From the NCBI RefSeq assembly GCF_000062885.1, contig NC_009142.1, positions 8,148,806 through 8,212,805 on the forward strand: DNA of 64,000 nt, given 5' to 3'. The notes under the pieces are model-generated. The model was not told the DNA's origin. It ran no database searches and saw only the letters and a list, made by a program, of their open reading frames with translations. The first letter of the stretch is position 1; every line of letters begins with the position of its first letter. The position numbers and the translations under genes are program-made. This DNA is from Saccharopolyspora erythraea NRRL 2338. GTDB lineage: Bacteria; Actinomycetota; Actinomycetes; Mycobacteriales; Pseudonocardiaceae. Below are positions 46,072 through 55,249 of this stretch, piece after piece.

Positions 46072-47985
46072 GTGAACCGAGACAGGGAGCCGGCCAGGCC
46101 CGGCCACGTGCCCGGCACGCGACCGACCGCGCCCCCGTCGGAGCAGCCGACCCGTCCGCTCCAGCGCAGGCAGGCCCCGGGCCCGCAGGGTCCCGGGCAC
46201 TCGGCCCCGACCCAGCAGGTCCCAGCGCCGCAGCGCCCCGCGCCGCCTGACGGCGCCGGACAGCGGCCGCCCCAGCGCGGCTGGCACGCGGCGCCGACCG
46301 AGCCGATCCCGGCGGTGGTGCCGGAGCCCGGCATGGACCAGGCCGCGGAACAGGCGGTCGAGCAGACCCAGGTCATCCGGCCGGTCTCGCCGGGCAAGCC
46401 GTCGCTGCTGCGTGCCAGCGGCTCGATGGCGATCGCCACCCTGATCAGCCGCATCACCGGCTTCCTGTGGAAGGTGATGCTGGCCTGGATGGTCGGCACC
46501 GGCGTGGTCAACGACTCGTTCACCGTCGCCAACAACCTGCCGAACAGCGTCTTCGAGTTCCTCATCGGCGGCATCCTGACCAGCGTCATCGTGCCGGTGC
46601 TGGTGCGCGCCGCCAAGAGCGACGACGACGGCGGCGAGGCCTACGTGCAGCGCCTGCTGAGCCTGTCGGTCGTGGTGCTCGGCGTCGGCACGGTGCTGTC
46701 GGTGATCGGCGCGTCGTGGCTGGTCTGGGCCTACGCCTCGGGCGAGGACAAGGGCAACCCGGAGCTGGCGACCGCGTTCGCCTACTTCCTGCTCCCGCAG
46801 ATCTTCTTCTACGGCGTCAGCGCGCTGGTCAGCGCGATCCTGCAGTCCAAGGAGATCTTCAGCCCGCCCGCGTGGGCCCCGGTGGTCAACAACCTGGTCG
46901 TCATCGCCACCATCGGCGTGTACGCGATGCTGCCGGGCGAGATCGTCATAGACCCGGTCCGGATGACCGACGCGCACCTGATGACCCTGGGCATCGGCGT
47001 CACCCTCGGCGTGGTCGCGCAGGCGCTGATCCAGCTGCCGGCGCTGCGCCACACCGGCATCCGGTTCCGGTGGCGGTGGGGCTGGGACTCCCGGCTCACC
47101 GAGTTCGGCGGGCTGGCGCTGTGGATGATCGCCTACGTCGGCATCAGCCAGCTCGGCCTGATGGCGATGAGCCGCGCGGGCACCAGCGCCGGCGCGTGGG
47201 CGATGTACAACATCGTCTGGATGCTGCTGCAACTGCCGTACGGCGTGATCGGCTTCTCCGTGATGACCGCCATCCTGCCGCGGATGAGCGGGGCCGCCGC
47301 CGACGGCGACCACAAGCGAGTGATCGACGACCTGTCGCTGGGCAACCGGCTCTCCGCGGTGACGCTGCTGCCGGTCAGCGCGGTGATGACGGCGCTCGGC
47401 ACGCCGATCACGCTGGCACTGCTCGGTTTCGGCGAGAGCGCGACCGACGTCGGCAAGATCGGCCTCGCCCTGACGCTCTCGGCGTTCGGCGTCCTGCCCT
47501 ACGCGGTCACCATGATGCAGATGCGCGTGTTCTACGCCATGAAGGACGCGCGGACCCCGACGCTGATCATGGTTCTGATGACGGTCTTCAAGGTTCCGCT
47601 GTCGTTGGTGGCGGGGAACCTCGAGACGCCGCTGCAGGTTCTGTGCGCGCTGAGCATCATCAACTCGGTCAGCTTCGTGCTGGGCTGGCTGATCGGCGAG
47701 GTCTGGCTGCGGAGCCGCCTCGGACCGCTGCGCAGCCGCCGTTTCATGGTGACGCTTGGCAAAACGCTGCTCGCCTCGGCGGGCGGTGGACTCCTGGCGT
47801 GGCTGGTCGCGCTCGGCGTCGACGCCGTCATGCCCGGTGCCGCCGGGCCGGGAACCGGCTGGATGCAGGCGGTCGCCGGTAGTGCGATCGGTCTCGTCGC
47901 GATCTTCGGACTGATGTCCTTGCTGCGGGTTTCCGAACTCCAGCCCGCGATCGGGCGGCTTACGGGTTTGCTGCGTCGTCGATAA
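46072..47985 (+). CDS. murJ: lipid II flippase MurJ (MviN)
   Basis: 637 residues from GTG 46072; TTG 46069 is optimally spaced (7 nt) from GGAGG and may be used instead, while GTG 46018 is the longest frame. A Pro/Gln-rich cytoplasmic N-terminus of about 100 residues precedes 14 helices of the MOP fold: GSMAIATLISRITGFLWKVM, NSVFEFLIGGILTSVIVPVL and SPPAWAPVVNNLVVIATIGV. It flips lipid-linked peptidoglycan precursor. Unlike M. tuberculosis Rv3910, the protein stops after the membrane domain; the pseudokinase is a separate gene downstream. Confidence 0.95.
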   Translation: MNRDREPARPGHVPGTRPTAPPSEQPTRPLQRRQAPGPQGPGHSAPTQQVPAPQRPAPPDGAGQRPPQRGWHAAPTEPIPAVVPEPGMDQAAEQAVEQTQVIRPVSPGKPSLLRASGSMAIATLISRITGFLWKVMLAWMVGTGVVNDSFTVANNLPNSVFEFLIGGILTSVIVPVLVRAAKSDDDGGEAYVQRLLSLSVVVLGVGTVLSVIGASWLVWAYASGEDKGNPELATAFAYFLLPQIFFYGVSALVSAILQSKEIFSPPAWAPVVNNLVVIATIGVYAMLPGEIVIDPVRMTDAHLMTLGIGVTLGVVAQALIQLPALRHTGIRFRWRWGWDSRLTEFGGLALWMIAYVGISQLGLMAMSRAGTSAGAWAMYNIVWMLLQLPYGVIGFSVMTAILPRMSGAAADGDHKRVIDDLSLGNRLSAVTLLPVSAVMTALGTPITLALLGFGESATDVGKIGLALTLSAFGVLPYAVTMMQMRVFYAMKDARTPTLIMVLMTVFKVPLSLVAGNLETPLQVLCALSIINSVSFVLGWLIGEVWLRSRLGPLRSRRFMVTLGKTLLASAGGGLLAWLVALGVDAVMPGAAGPGTGWMQAVAGSAIGLVAIFGLMSLLRVSELQPAIGRLTGLLRRR

Positions 47986-48081
47986 GTTCGGCGTCACGTA
48001 CCCTCGAACGGGAAGTCTCCTTTCGTGGGGGAGGGGGTGTCTGGTGCCCCCGGCTGGACCGGAAGGAGCGGGAGAGGGAAG

Positions 48082-49650
48082 GTGACCAGCAAACCGACCG
48101 AGCAGGTGGCGCCGGAACGCGACGAGATCGCCGGGAGCGAGGGCTCTAAAGAGCAGGGCCTCACTCCCGGTTCCGTGTTGGACCATGGGCGTTATCGGCT
48201 GCTCGCCAAGGTCGGCACCGATCCCAGATGTGACGCGCAGCTCTGGCGCGCGAAGGACGGTGTCCTCGGCCGGGACGTCGCGCTGACGATCCTGGTCGGT
48301 GATCGTGCCGACTCCGAGGCCTCCGGCAACGCGCGCCGCACTCTGGAACGCGCGATGCACGCGAGCACGTTCAACCACGTCGGCGTCGCGCGGGTGCTCG
48401 ACGTCGTCACGCAGTCGCCCGGTGATCCGCAGGGCGTGCTCGGCGTGGTGATCGCCGAGTGGACCCACGGCACCGACCTCCTCGACCTCGTGGCGGAAGG
48501 GCCGCTGCCGCCCGGGACCGCCGCCCGGCTGCTCCAGCCGCTGGCCGCGGCCGTCGAGGCGGCCCACCACGCCGGCCTGGTGCTCGGCGCCGACCACCCG
48601 CAGCGCATCCGCGTCACCCCGGACGGCGAGGTCCGGATGGCTTTCCCCGGTCCGCTGGCCAAGGCGACCTCCAGCGAGGACGTCCGCGGGCTGGGTGCCG
48701 CGCTGTACCTGCTGTTGACCGGCAGGTGGGCGCTGCCCGACGGTCCGGAGGACCTGCCGAAGGCGCCGGTCGGGCCGGACGGCACGATCGTCGCGCCGCG
48801 CACCCTGCGCCCCACCGTGCCGCTGGAGCTGTCCACCGTCGCGGTCCGCGCTCTCGGCAGCCCGGACCAGACCGGTACCACGGGCGGCGTCCGCACCGGC
48901 GCGGCCGTGCTGCGGGTTCTGGAGCAGCACGCCTCCTACGACGCGCCGACGACCTCCGTGCAGGCACCGTCGACCTCCGGGGAAACCCGCGACAACGAGG
49001 TCTGGAAGACCGAGGACCCCAAGCCCGACCAGGCCAAGCGCAAGAAGCTGGTGATCAGCGTCGGCGTGCTGGCGTTGGCGACGCTGCTGGTGGTCGGCTG
49101 GCTGGCCACCAACCTGATCAGCGTCTTCACCGCCGGCGACCACCCGAGCCAGCAGGGCACCGTCATCAGCAACCCCGGCGGCCAGCCGGGGCAGCCGCCC
49201 GCACCACCCGCCGCGCCGATCGCGATCACCGACGGCAAGCAGTACAACGCCAACGGCTCCCCGGACAACCCGAACAGCTTCCGGCTGATGTACGACGGCA
49301 ACCCGGACACCGACTGGCACACCTCGGGCTACAACCAGCAGCTCGGCCCGGGCGGGATCAGCAGCGCCACCGGCGGTGTGCTCACGCTCGAGCGCGCCGC
49401 GACGCTGCGCGAGGTCGTCATCAACTCGCCGAGCGGCGGCGCGCGGGTCGAGATCCACAAGGTCGAGGGCGCGCCGTCGCCGAGCGCGGACACCCTGATC
49501 GGTTCCGGCAAGCTGGAGGCGGGCCGGACGCCGATCCAGATCGAGATGACCGGCAAGACCGAGAAGATCCTGATCGTCTTCACCCAGCTCGTGCCGGGTC
49601 CCGACGGCAGGTTCTCGTCGCAGATCAACGAGGTCACCGTCACCGGCTGA
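48082..49650 (+). CDS. membrane pseudokinase with extracellular discoidin-like domain (MurJ partner)
   Basis: 522 residues from GTG 48082. Residues about 30-290 are a protein-kinase fold (LDHGRYRLLAKVGTDPRCDA, the lysine strand replaced by RDVALTILVGDR, and DVRGLGAALYLLLTGRWALP). HRD and DFG motifs are missing (ADHPQRIRVTPDGEVRMAFP), so catalysis is unlikely. A helix (LVISVGVLALATLLVVGWLA, about 325-345) leads to a C-terminal beta-sandwich of the F5/8 type (FRLMYDGNPDTDWHTSGYNQ). In mycobacteria the equivalent is fused to MurJ and, when phosphorylated, recruits FhaA. Confidence 0.85.
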   Translation: MTSKPTEQVAPERDEIAGSEGSKEQGLTPGSVLDHGRYRLLAKVGTDPRCDAQLWRAKDGVLGRDVALTILVGDRADSEASGNARRTLERAMHASTFNHVGVARVLDVVTQSPGDPQGVLGVVIAEWTHGTDLLDLVAEGPLPPGTAARLLQPLAAAVEAAHHAGLVLGADHPQRIRVTPDGEVRMAFPGPLAKATSSEDVRGLGAALYLLLTGRWALPDGPEDLPKAPVGPDGTIVAPRTLRPTVPLELSTVAVRALGSPDQTGTTGGVRTGAAVLRVLEQHASYDAPTTSVQAPSTSGETRDNEVWKTEDPKPDQAKRKKLVISVGVLALATLLVVGWLATNLISVFTAGDHPSQQGTVISNPGGQPGQPPAPPAAPIAITDGKQYNANGSPDNPNSFRLMYDGNPDTDWHTSGYNQQLGPGGISSATGGVLTLERAATLREVVINSPSGGARVEIHKVEGAPSPSADTLIGSGKLEAGRTPIQIEMTGKTEKILIVFTQLVPGPDGRFSSQINEVTVTG

Positions 49651-49707
49651 TATCACTGGCGCAACGGGGCAGCCGGTGGGAGCCGGCGATCAGTAGAGTG
49701 CTCAATC

Positions 49708-50316
49708 GTGTCTGTCCCCGTCAGATCGGACGCCGACCTCATCGCGGCGCACACCAGTGGAGATCCGCATGCGTTCTCCGAGCTCTTCCGCCGGCACCGG
49801 GACCGGCTTTGGGCGGTGGCGTTGCGCACGATGCGCGACCACGAGGAAGCGGCGGATGCGCTGCAGGACGCGATGATCTCGGCCTTCCGAAACGCCTCTT
49901 CCTTCCGCGCTGAATCCCAGGTCACCACGTGGTTGCACCGGATCGTGGTGAACGCCTGCCTGGACCGGATCCGCAGGCGCCAGGCCAGGCCGACCGTGCC
50001 GCTGCCCGACACCGGGCCCGCCGAGCCCGCCGTCCCACGCGACGCCATGGCAGAGCAGGACACCCGGATGGCCGTGCAGGACGCGCTCGCCGAACTGCCC
50101 GAGGACCAGCGCGCGGCGATCGTGCTGGTCGACGTCGAGGGCTACTCGGTCTCCGAGACCTCGGCGATGCTCGGCGTCGCCGAAGGCACCATCAAGAGCC
50201 GTTGCGCACGTGGCCGCACGAAGTTGGCGAAACTTCTGGGGCACCTGCGGAACCCAAGTGCAGATGCGAACGTCCCAGATGGAGCCAAGGCCATGCGTCG
50301 ACGGGAGGGACGATGA
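49708..50316 (+). CDS. sigM: ECF RNA polymerase sigma factor SigM
   Basis: 202 residues. Region 2 contains FSELFRRHRDRLWAVALRTM, DALQDAMISAFRNASSFRAE and VTTWLHRIVVNACLDRIRRR; region 4 contains LPEDQRAAIVLVDVEGYSVS and GVAEGTIKSRCARGRTKLAK. Place and sequence match M. tuberculosis Rv3911 SigM. Its start overlaps nothing upstream (57 nt gap) and no strong ribosome-binding site precedes the GTG. It shares ATGA with its anti-sigma gene. SigM in Streptomyces-type cells (SigR relatives differ) responds to envelope or redox stress; signal here is inferred only. Confidence 0.93.
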   Translation: MSVPVRSDADLIAAHTSGDPHAFSELFRRHRDRLWAVALRTMRDHEEAADALQDAMISAFRNASSFRAESQVTTWLHRIVVNACLDRIRRRQARPTVPLPDTGPAEPAVPRDAMAEQDTRMAVQDALAELPEDQRAAIVLVDVEGYSVSETSAMLGVAEGTIKSRCARGRTKLAKLLGHLRNPSADANVPDGAKAMRRREGR

Positions 50317-51098
50317 GTGGCGAAGACCGGCGCTCGGGGGCGCCGCAGGGCCCACCCTGGTCCGTGGACTTGCTGGCCGATTTCCACGCCGGGGTGCTGG
50401 ACCAGGAGACCGCGGACCGGGTGCGGGTCCAGGTCGAGGAGGACCCCGAGGCCAGGGAGATCCTGGCCGCACTGGACGCCACCACCGCCGACCTCGGCGA
50501 CCTGCCGCCGCTGACGATCCCCGACGACGTGTCGGCGCGGATCGACGCGGCGCTCGAGGAGGAGGTCCGGGCGTGGTCGCAGCAGGCGACCGCTCCCCAG
50601 CGGAGCGCGCCGGAACCGCAGCCCGCCCGCGTCGTGGACTTCGCCGAGGCCAAGCGCCGTCGCAGGCGCCGGTTCACCGCAGGCGCCGGCGTGCTCGCCG
50701 CCGCCGCCGCGGTCGCGGGCATCGTGGTCTTCTCCACCGGCGGCGGGCCGGACGAGAACGCCGCGCAGCCGCCGTCGGGCACGTCCAGCGGCAGGCCGCC
50801 GCTGGCTTTCCAGGGCGAGGTGTCGTTGAGCCCCGCGCAGTTCTCCGAGGCGCTCAACGGCGAGAAGCAGTACGCGGCGGCGCTGGCCGACCCGGCCAGG
50901 CTCGTCGGCTGCCTGCAGGCCAACGGCGTGCAGGGGTCCAACCCGCTCGGGGCCCGCGAGGTCACCCTGGACGGGCGTCCCGCGCAGCTGCTGATCCTGT
51001 CCTCCGGCGAGATCGGCCGGTTCCGGCTCTTAACGGTCGGAACCGACTGCGGGCCGGGAAACCCGGCCACCCTGTCGGACACCGCCTTCGGCGGCTGA
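50313..51098 (+). CDS. anti-sigma-M factor, single-pass membrane protein (RsmA-like)
   Basis: 261 residues. Cytoplasmic N-terminal part (SVDLLADFHAGVLDQETADR), a membrane helix near 120-140 (FTAGAGVLAAAAAVAGIVVF) after a basic RRRRRR stop, and an outer domain with two cysteines (VGCLQANGV, GTDCGPGN). Layout and position match Rv3912. It should hold SigM at the membrane; the two extracytoplasmic cysteines could form a disulfide. Its ATG overlaps the sigM stop and GGGAGG lies upstream. Confidence 0.85.
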   Translation: MSGEDRRSGAPQGPPWSVDLLADFHAGVLDQETADRVRVQVEEDPEAREILAALDATTADLGDLPPLTIPDDVSARIDAALEEEVRAWSQQATAPQRSAPEPQPARVVDFAEAKRRRRRRFTAGAGVLAAAAAVAGIVVFSTGGGPDENAAQPPSGTSSGRPPLAFQGEVSLSPAQFSEALNGEKQYAAALADPARLVGCLQANGVQGSNPLGAREVTLDGRPAQLLILSSGEIGRFRLLTVGTDCGPGNPATLSDTAFGG

Positions 51099-51289
51099 TC
51101 CCAGCAAGTGGGAGGCCGCACCGGCCTTTCGCCGTCGCTGCCAGCGCGGTCCCGGCTGCCGCCGGGGCCGCGCTGTGCTGTGCCCAACGGGCTCACCGGC
51201 CCGGGAACAGAGCCGCATAGGATCGCGTTCACCCAGTACGCAGGCGCAGACAGGCGCCGCGGGGAGCACGCGACAACGGAAGGGGCACG

Positions 51290-52291
51290 GTGACTGGCGA
51301 CGTCCGCAACGTGATCATCGTGGGCTCTGGCCCGGCCGGTTACACCGCTGCGGTGTACGCGGCTCGGGCGGAGCTCGAACCACTGGTCTTCGAGGGCACC
51401 CAGTTCGGCGGTGCGCTGATGACGACCACCGAGGTGGAGAACTACCCGGGCTTCCGCGAGGGCATCCAGGGCCCCGACCTGATGGAGCAGATGCGCTCCC
51501 AGGCCGAGCGCTTCGGTGCCGAGCTGCGCGCCGAGGACGTCGAGTCGCTGGAGTTGTCGGGCGAGATCAAGACCGTCCACGCCAACGGCCGGACCTACCG
51601 CGCCCGCGCGGTCATCCTCGCCATGGGCGCCGCCGCGCGCTACGTGGGGGTGCCGGGCGAGGAGCGCCTGCTCGGCCGCGGCGTCTCGGCGTGTGCGACC
51701 TGCGACGGGTTCTTCTTCCGCGACCACGACATCGCCGTGGTCGGCGGCGGCGACTCGGCGATGGAGGAAGCGACCTTCCTGACCCGCTTCGCCCGATCGG
51801 TGACCATCATCCACCGGCGGGAGGAGTTCCGGGCCTCCCGGATCATGCTGGAGCGCGCCCGCGCCAACGACAAGATCAAGTGGATCACCAACACCGTCGT
51901 CGACGAGGTCGTCGGTGACGGCGCGGTGTCCGGGCTCAAGCTGCGCAACACGGTGACCGGCGAGACCTCGGAGCTCGGGGTGACCGGCATGTTCGTCGCC
52001 ATCGGCCACGACCCGCGCAGCGCGCTGGTCCGCGACCAGGTCGACGTCGACGACGAGGGCTACGTGCTCGTCCAGCAGCCCACCACCCACACCAAGCTGC
52101 CCGGTGTCTTCGCGGCGGGCGACCTGGTCGACAAGACCTACCGGCAGGCCGTCACCGCCGCCGGCTCCGGCTGCGCGGCGGCCATCGACGCCGAGCGGTG
52201 GCTGGCCGAGCAGGAGTCCGTGCCGGCCGCCGAGGTCGCCTCGGAGTTCGTCGGCGGCGGCTACGCGGCGCAGACCCTCATCACCCCCTGA
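51290..52291 (+). CDS. trxB: thioredoxin-disulfide reductase
   Basis: 333 residues. FAD motif [20 protein letters not shown], the redox-active [20 protein letters not shown] (CxxC plus NADPH motif), and the C-terminal FAD contact [20 protein letters not shown]. It passes electrons from NADPH to thioredoxin, encoded 32 nt downstream. GTG 51290 follows GAAGGGG. By position Rv3913. The 191-nt gap before it contains no gene I can see. Confidence 0.97.
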   Translation: MTGDVRNVIIVGSGPAGYTAAVYAARAELEPLVFEGTQFGGALMTTTEVENYPGFREGIQGPDLMEQMRSQAERFGAELRAEDVESLELSGEIKTVHANGRTYRARAVILAMGAAARYVGVPGEERLLGRGVSACATCDGFFFRDHDIAVVGGGDSAMEEATFLTRFARSVTIIHRREEFRASRIMLERARANDKIKWITNTVVDEVVGDGAVSGLKLRNTVTGETSELGVTGMFVAIGHDPRSALVRDQVDVDDEGYVLVQQPTTHTKLPGVFAAGDLVDKTYRQAVTAAGSGCAAAIDAERWLAEQESVPAAEVASEFVGGGYAAQTLITP

Positions 52292-52323
52292 CCTCGCACC
52301 CGACCTCAACAAGGGAGATCAAC

Positions 52324-52650
<327 letters not shown>

Positions 52651-52702
52651 CGCGGCGACAGCGCTGCGCTGTGACGTCGGACGCGATCTGACGCAACCCA
52701 CT

Positions 52703-52754
52703 AACGCGGTTCCGCCGTCCCATCGATGAGCATGGGGTGGCGGGACCGCGTTTT
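52703..52754 (+). terminator. terminator after trxA; the 309-nt gap 52651-52959 otherwise holds only cwlM upstream sequence
   Basis: AACGCGGT (52703-52710) pairs with ACCGCGTT (52745-52752) and CCGCC (52712-52716) with GGCGG (52739-52743), around a large loop, followed by TTTT overlap at 52751-52754. I see no gene or clear riboswitch in the remaining 200 nt. Confidence 0.7.
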
Positions 52755-52959
52755 CGCGTACTGCACGCGATCGTGTACACACACATGGTCCCCAGGCCCT
52801 CCCGTGCTGCCGACGGGCCATAGCGCCGTGACACGACAGGCAAGGCACAATGAGCCAGTGCCCGGGAACGCGAACCGGACACGAGCAAGCAGGACACCGG
52901 GGGATTTGGACCATCCTTCGCGTCGGTCCCCACCGACGCCTGAATCGAGCGAGGAGTGC

Positions 52960-54111
52960 ATGCAGCTGCTCCACCGCGGTGACGTCGGTCCGGCCGTTGC
53001 CGAGATCAGGAACACTCTTGCTGCGCTGGGTCTCCTACCGGCCCCCAACGGCCGACCGGATCCCGCCACCTACGACGCAGCGGTGGAACACGCGGTCCGG
53101 GTCTTCCAGCAACAACGCGGCCTGATCACCGACGGGGTCGTCGGCCCGGCCACCTACCGCGCGCTCACCGACGCCCGCTGGCGGCTCGGCGACCGCTCGC
53201 TGGCCTTCCTGGTCTCCAAGCCCGTCAGCGGTGACGACGTCTTCGCCCTGCAGGAGCGCCTGCTGGAGCTCGGCTACGACGCGGGCCGCCCCGACGGCAT
53301 CTTCGGCCACGAGACCGAGCAGGCCCTGCGCAGCTTCCAGCGCGACTACGGCCTGAACCCCGACGGCATCTGCGGTCCCGGCACGCTGCGCGCGCTGCGC
53401 CAGCTCGCGCCGAAGGTGCGCGGCGGTCGTCCGGTGTTCCTGCGGGAGCAGGAGAAGGTGCGGCGGGCCGGTCCGCGGCTGCGCGGCAAGCGCATCGTCA
53501 TCGACCCCGGGCACGGCGGTGCCGACCGCGGTGTCTGCGTCGGCGGCGTGTCGGAGGCCGACGTGGTGTGGGACCTCGCGCGGCGCCTCGAGGGCCGCAT
53601 GATCGCCACCGGCATGGAGGCGCTGATCTCCCGCGGCCCGAACGCCAGCCCGCCGGACGCCGAGCGCGCCGCCTTCGCCAACGAGGCCGGCGCCGACATG
53701 TTCCTGTCGCTGCACACCGACGGCAACGCCTCGCCGCTGGCGCAGGGCGTGGCCAGCTTCCACTTCGGCACCGGCAACGGCACCACCTCGACCGTGGGGG
53801 AGGCGCTGGCCGGCTTCCTGCAGCGCGAGATCGTCGCCCGCACCGGGATGCGCGACTGCCGCACGCACCCGAAGACGTGGGAGGTCCTGCGCCTGACCCG
53901 GATGCCCGCGGTGCGCATCGAGATCGGCTACCTCACCAACGCCGACGACCGCCGACGGCTGCTGGACCCGGGCTTCCGCGACATCGTCGCCGAGGGGCTG
54001 CTGGTCGCGATCAAGCGGCTGTACCTGCTCGGCAAGGACGACCAGCCGACCGGCACGTTCACCTTCAACGACCTGCTGCGCCACGAGCTCGCCCGCGCCG
54101 AGGGCGCCTGA
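52960..54111 (+). CDS. cwlM: N-acetylmuramoyl-L-alanine amidase-like protein CwlM
   Basis: 383 residues from ATG 52960 (GAGGAG 3 nt upstream). Two peptidoglycan-binding repeats (QLLHRGDVGPAVAEIRNTLA and DDVFALQERLLELGYDAGRP) precede an Amidase_3 domain with zinc-ligand positions kept: IDPGHGGADRG, FLSLHTDGNASPLAQGVASF and VRIEIGYLTNADDR. There is no signal peptide, as in mycobacterial CwlM, which works in the cytoplasm as a phosphorylated activator of MurA rather than as a hydrolase. Position is Rv3915. Confidence 0.92.
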   Translation: MQLLHRGDVGPAVAEIRNTLAALGLLPAPNGRPDPATYDAAVEHAVRVFQQQRGLITDGVVGPATYRALTDARWRLGDRSLAFLVSKPVSGDDVFALQERLLELGYDAGRPDGIFGHETEQALRSFQRDYGLNPDGICGPGTLRALRQLAPKVRGGRPVFLREQEKVRRAGPRLRGKRIVIDPGHGGADRGVCVGGVSEADVVWDLARRLEGRMIATGMEALISRGPNASPPDAERAAFANEAGADMFLSLHTDGNASPLAQGVASFHFGTGNGTTSTVGEALAGFLQREIVARTGMRDCRTHPKTWEVLRLTRMPAVRIEIGYLTNADDRRRLLDPGFRDIVAEGLLVAIKRLYLLGKDDQPTGTFTFNDLLRHELARAEGA

Positions 54112-54120
54112 GCCGTGCCG

Positions 54121-54151
54121 TGCCGGATCGGCAGCGCATGCCGATCCGGCA
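54121..54151 (+). terminator. terminator after cwlM
   Basis: TGCCGGATCGGCA (54121-54133) pairs with TGCCGATCCGGCA (54139-54151), 13 perfect pairs with a 5-nt loop, 10 nt after the cwlM stop. No T-run. Confidence 0.7.
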
Positions 54152-54262
54152 GATCAGCGGCACGCCGGTCCGTTCCGGCACGCTCCAGCCCGGCACGGCA
54201 CGTGCCGAATCGGAAAGTCATGGCGGCAGTCGCCACGGAACGCGAGTGACAACAGTGGCGCG

Positions 54263-54278
54263 TGTTTCACGTGAAACC
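54263..54278. other. parS: parS site 1 (15/16 match)
   Basis: TGTTTCACGTGAAACC; one mismatch from the 16-bp consensus TGTTTCACGTGAAACA. It sits in the noncoding gap between cwlM and the GNAT gene and is the parS furthest from the origin in this window. Confidence 0.88.
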
Positions 54279-54347
54279 GCCGGGCGGCTTTCCGATCCGG
54301 AACAGGTGCCGTCACCTAGAGGCCTGTGCCGCCCCTGAGATCCGCTG

Positions 54348-54983
54348 TCAGCGGCTGAACGCGCCGCCGAGGGCCGGTTCCGCCGTCTTGACCGACACCG
54401 AGCTCAGCAGGCGTTCCAGGGCGGCTTCGACGTCTTCCTTCCACGAGATCGCCGTGCGCAGCTCCAGCCGCATGCGCGGCCACTTCGGGTGCTGCCGGAC
54501 CGTCTTGAAGCCCACCTGCTGGAGGAAGCCCGCCGGGATCACGCAGCCGCCTGCCGTCTCCTGGAGGTCGCCGAACGCCTCGATCGCCTTCACCCCGCGC
54601 CGGGTCAGGTCCTTGGCGACGTTCTGCACCAGGACGCGGCCGAGGCCGCCGTGCTCGAACTCGGGGTCGATCCGCAGTGCCGTCATGAGGACCGCGTCGG
54701 CACTGACCGGGGAGGTCGGGAACGCCGCGGCACGCGGCACGGCGGCAGGCGGCGCGTACATGGCGTAGCCCGCCGGCATGCCGTCGACGTAGATGATCCG
54801 CCCGCAGGAACCCCACTCCAGCAGAACGCTGGAGACCCAGGCCTCCTTCTCCAGGTCGGTCTCGCCGAACTCCTCGGCCTGCTCCCGGACGTGCGGCGCC
54901 AGCTCCCAGAACACGCACCGGCGGCACTTCTTGGGCAGGTGGTCGAGGTTGTCCAGCGTGACGCCGACGACACGTCGCGACAC
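54348..54983 (-). CDS. GNAT-family N-acetyltransferase at the par locus
   Basis: 211 residues from GTG 54983 (AGGAGG 5 nt upstream). An N-terminal cysteine motif LPKKCRRCVFWELAPHVREQ precedes a GNAT fold with TALRIDPEFEHGGLGRVLVQ and VAKDLTRRGVKAIEAFG. The family with the CRRCVFWE motif is common in Actinobacteria beside cwlM and parB; the cysteines may bind metal. Substrate unknown. Divergent from the aminotransferase gene. Confidence 0.85.
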   Translation of the reverse strand: MSRRVVGVTLDNLDHLPKKCRRCVFWELAPHVREQAEEFGETDLEKEAWVSSVLLEWGSCGRIIYVDGMPAGYAMYAPPAAVPRAAAFPTSPVSADAVLMTALRIDPEFEHGGLGRVLVQNVAKDLTRRGVKAIEAFGDLQETAGGCVIPAGFLQQVGFKTVRQHPKWPRMRLELRTAISWKEDVEAALERLLSSVSVKTAEPALGGAFSR

Positions 54984-55158
54984 CCTGGCCTCCTGGAAAC
55001 CCGCGTGGAGCCCCGCAGAAGGACCTGGCGGGGCCTGGTCAGGATATGCCGCGGTGGTCGGCACCTCCAAGCGCTGCGGTCCACGCCATCGGCTATCGAT
55101 GGGGTGAGATGGGTTACCGCCGAGTCGGTTTCTGGGAGGTGCCCGTTACACGGCGGAG

Positions 55159-55176
55159 GTGTTACCGCGATAACAC
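55159..55176 (+). promoter_or_regulatory. inverted repeat upstream of the aminotransferase gene
   Basis: GTGTTA-CCGCGA-TAACAC, a perfect 6+6 inverted repeat, followed by a -10-like TAGAAT (55180-55185), 65 nt before the start codon. Partial copies of GTTAC occur nearby. Confidence 0.45.
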
Positions 55177-55249
55177 GGTTAGAATCGCGCGATCGCCGTC
55201 GCAGGACGCGACGAGCACCCGAGCGCACAACCGAACCCCGGAGCGCGGA

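Noticed and set aside
45895..49656. 1253-codon minus-strand frame over murJ and the pseudokinase
   Set aside because: His/Arg/Asp-rich noise; the plus strand holds recognisable MurJ and kinase-fold sequences.
52780..52958. Possible cyclic di-AMP (ydaO-type) riboswitch upstream of cwlM
   Set aside because: Hairpins exist but I could not find the conserved ydaO core elements.
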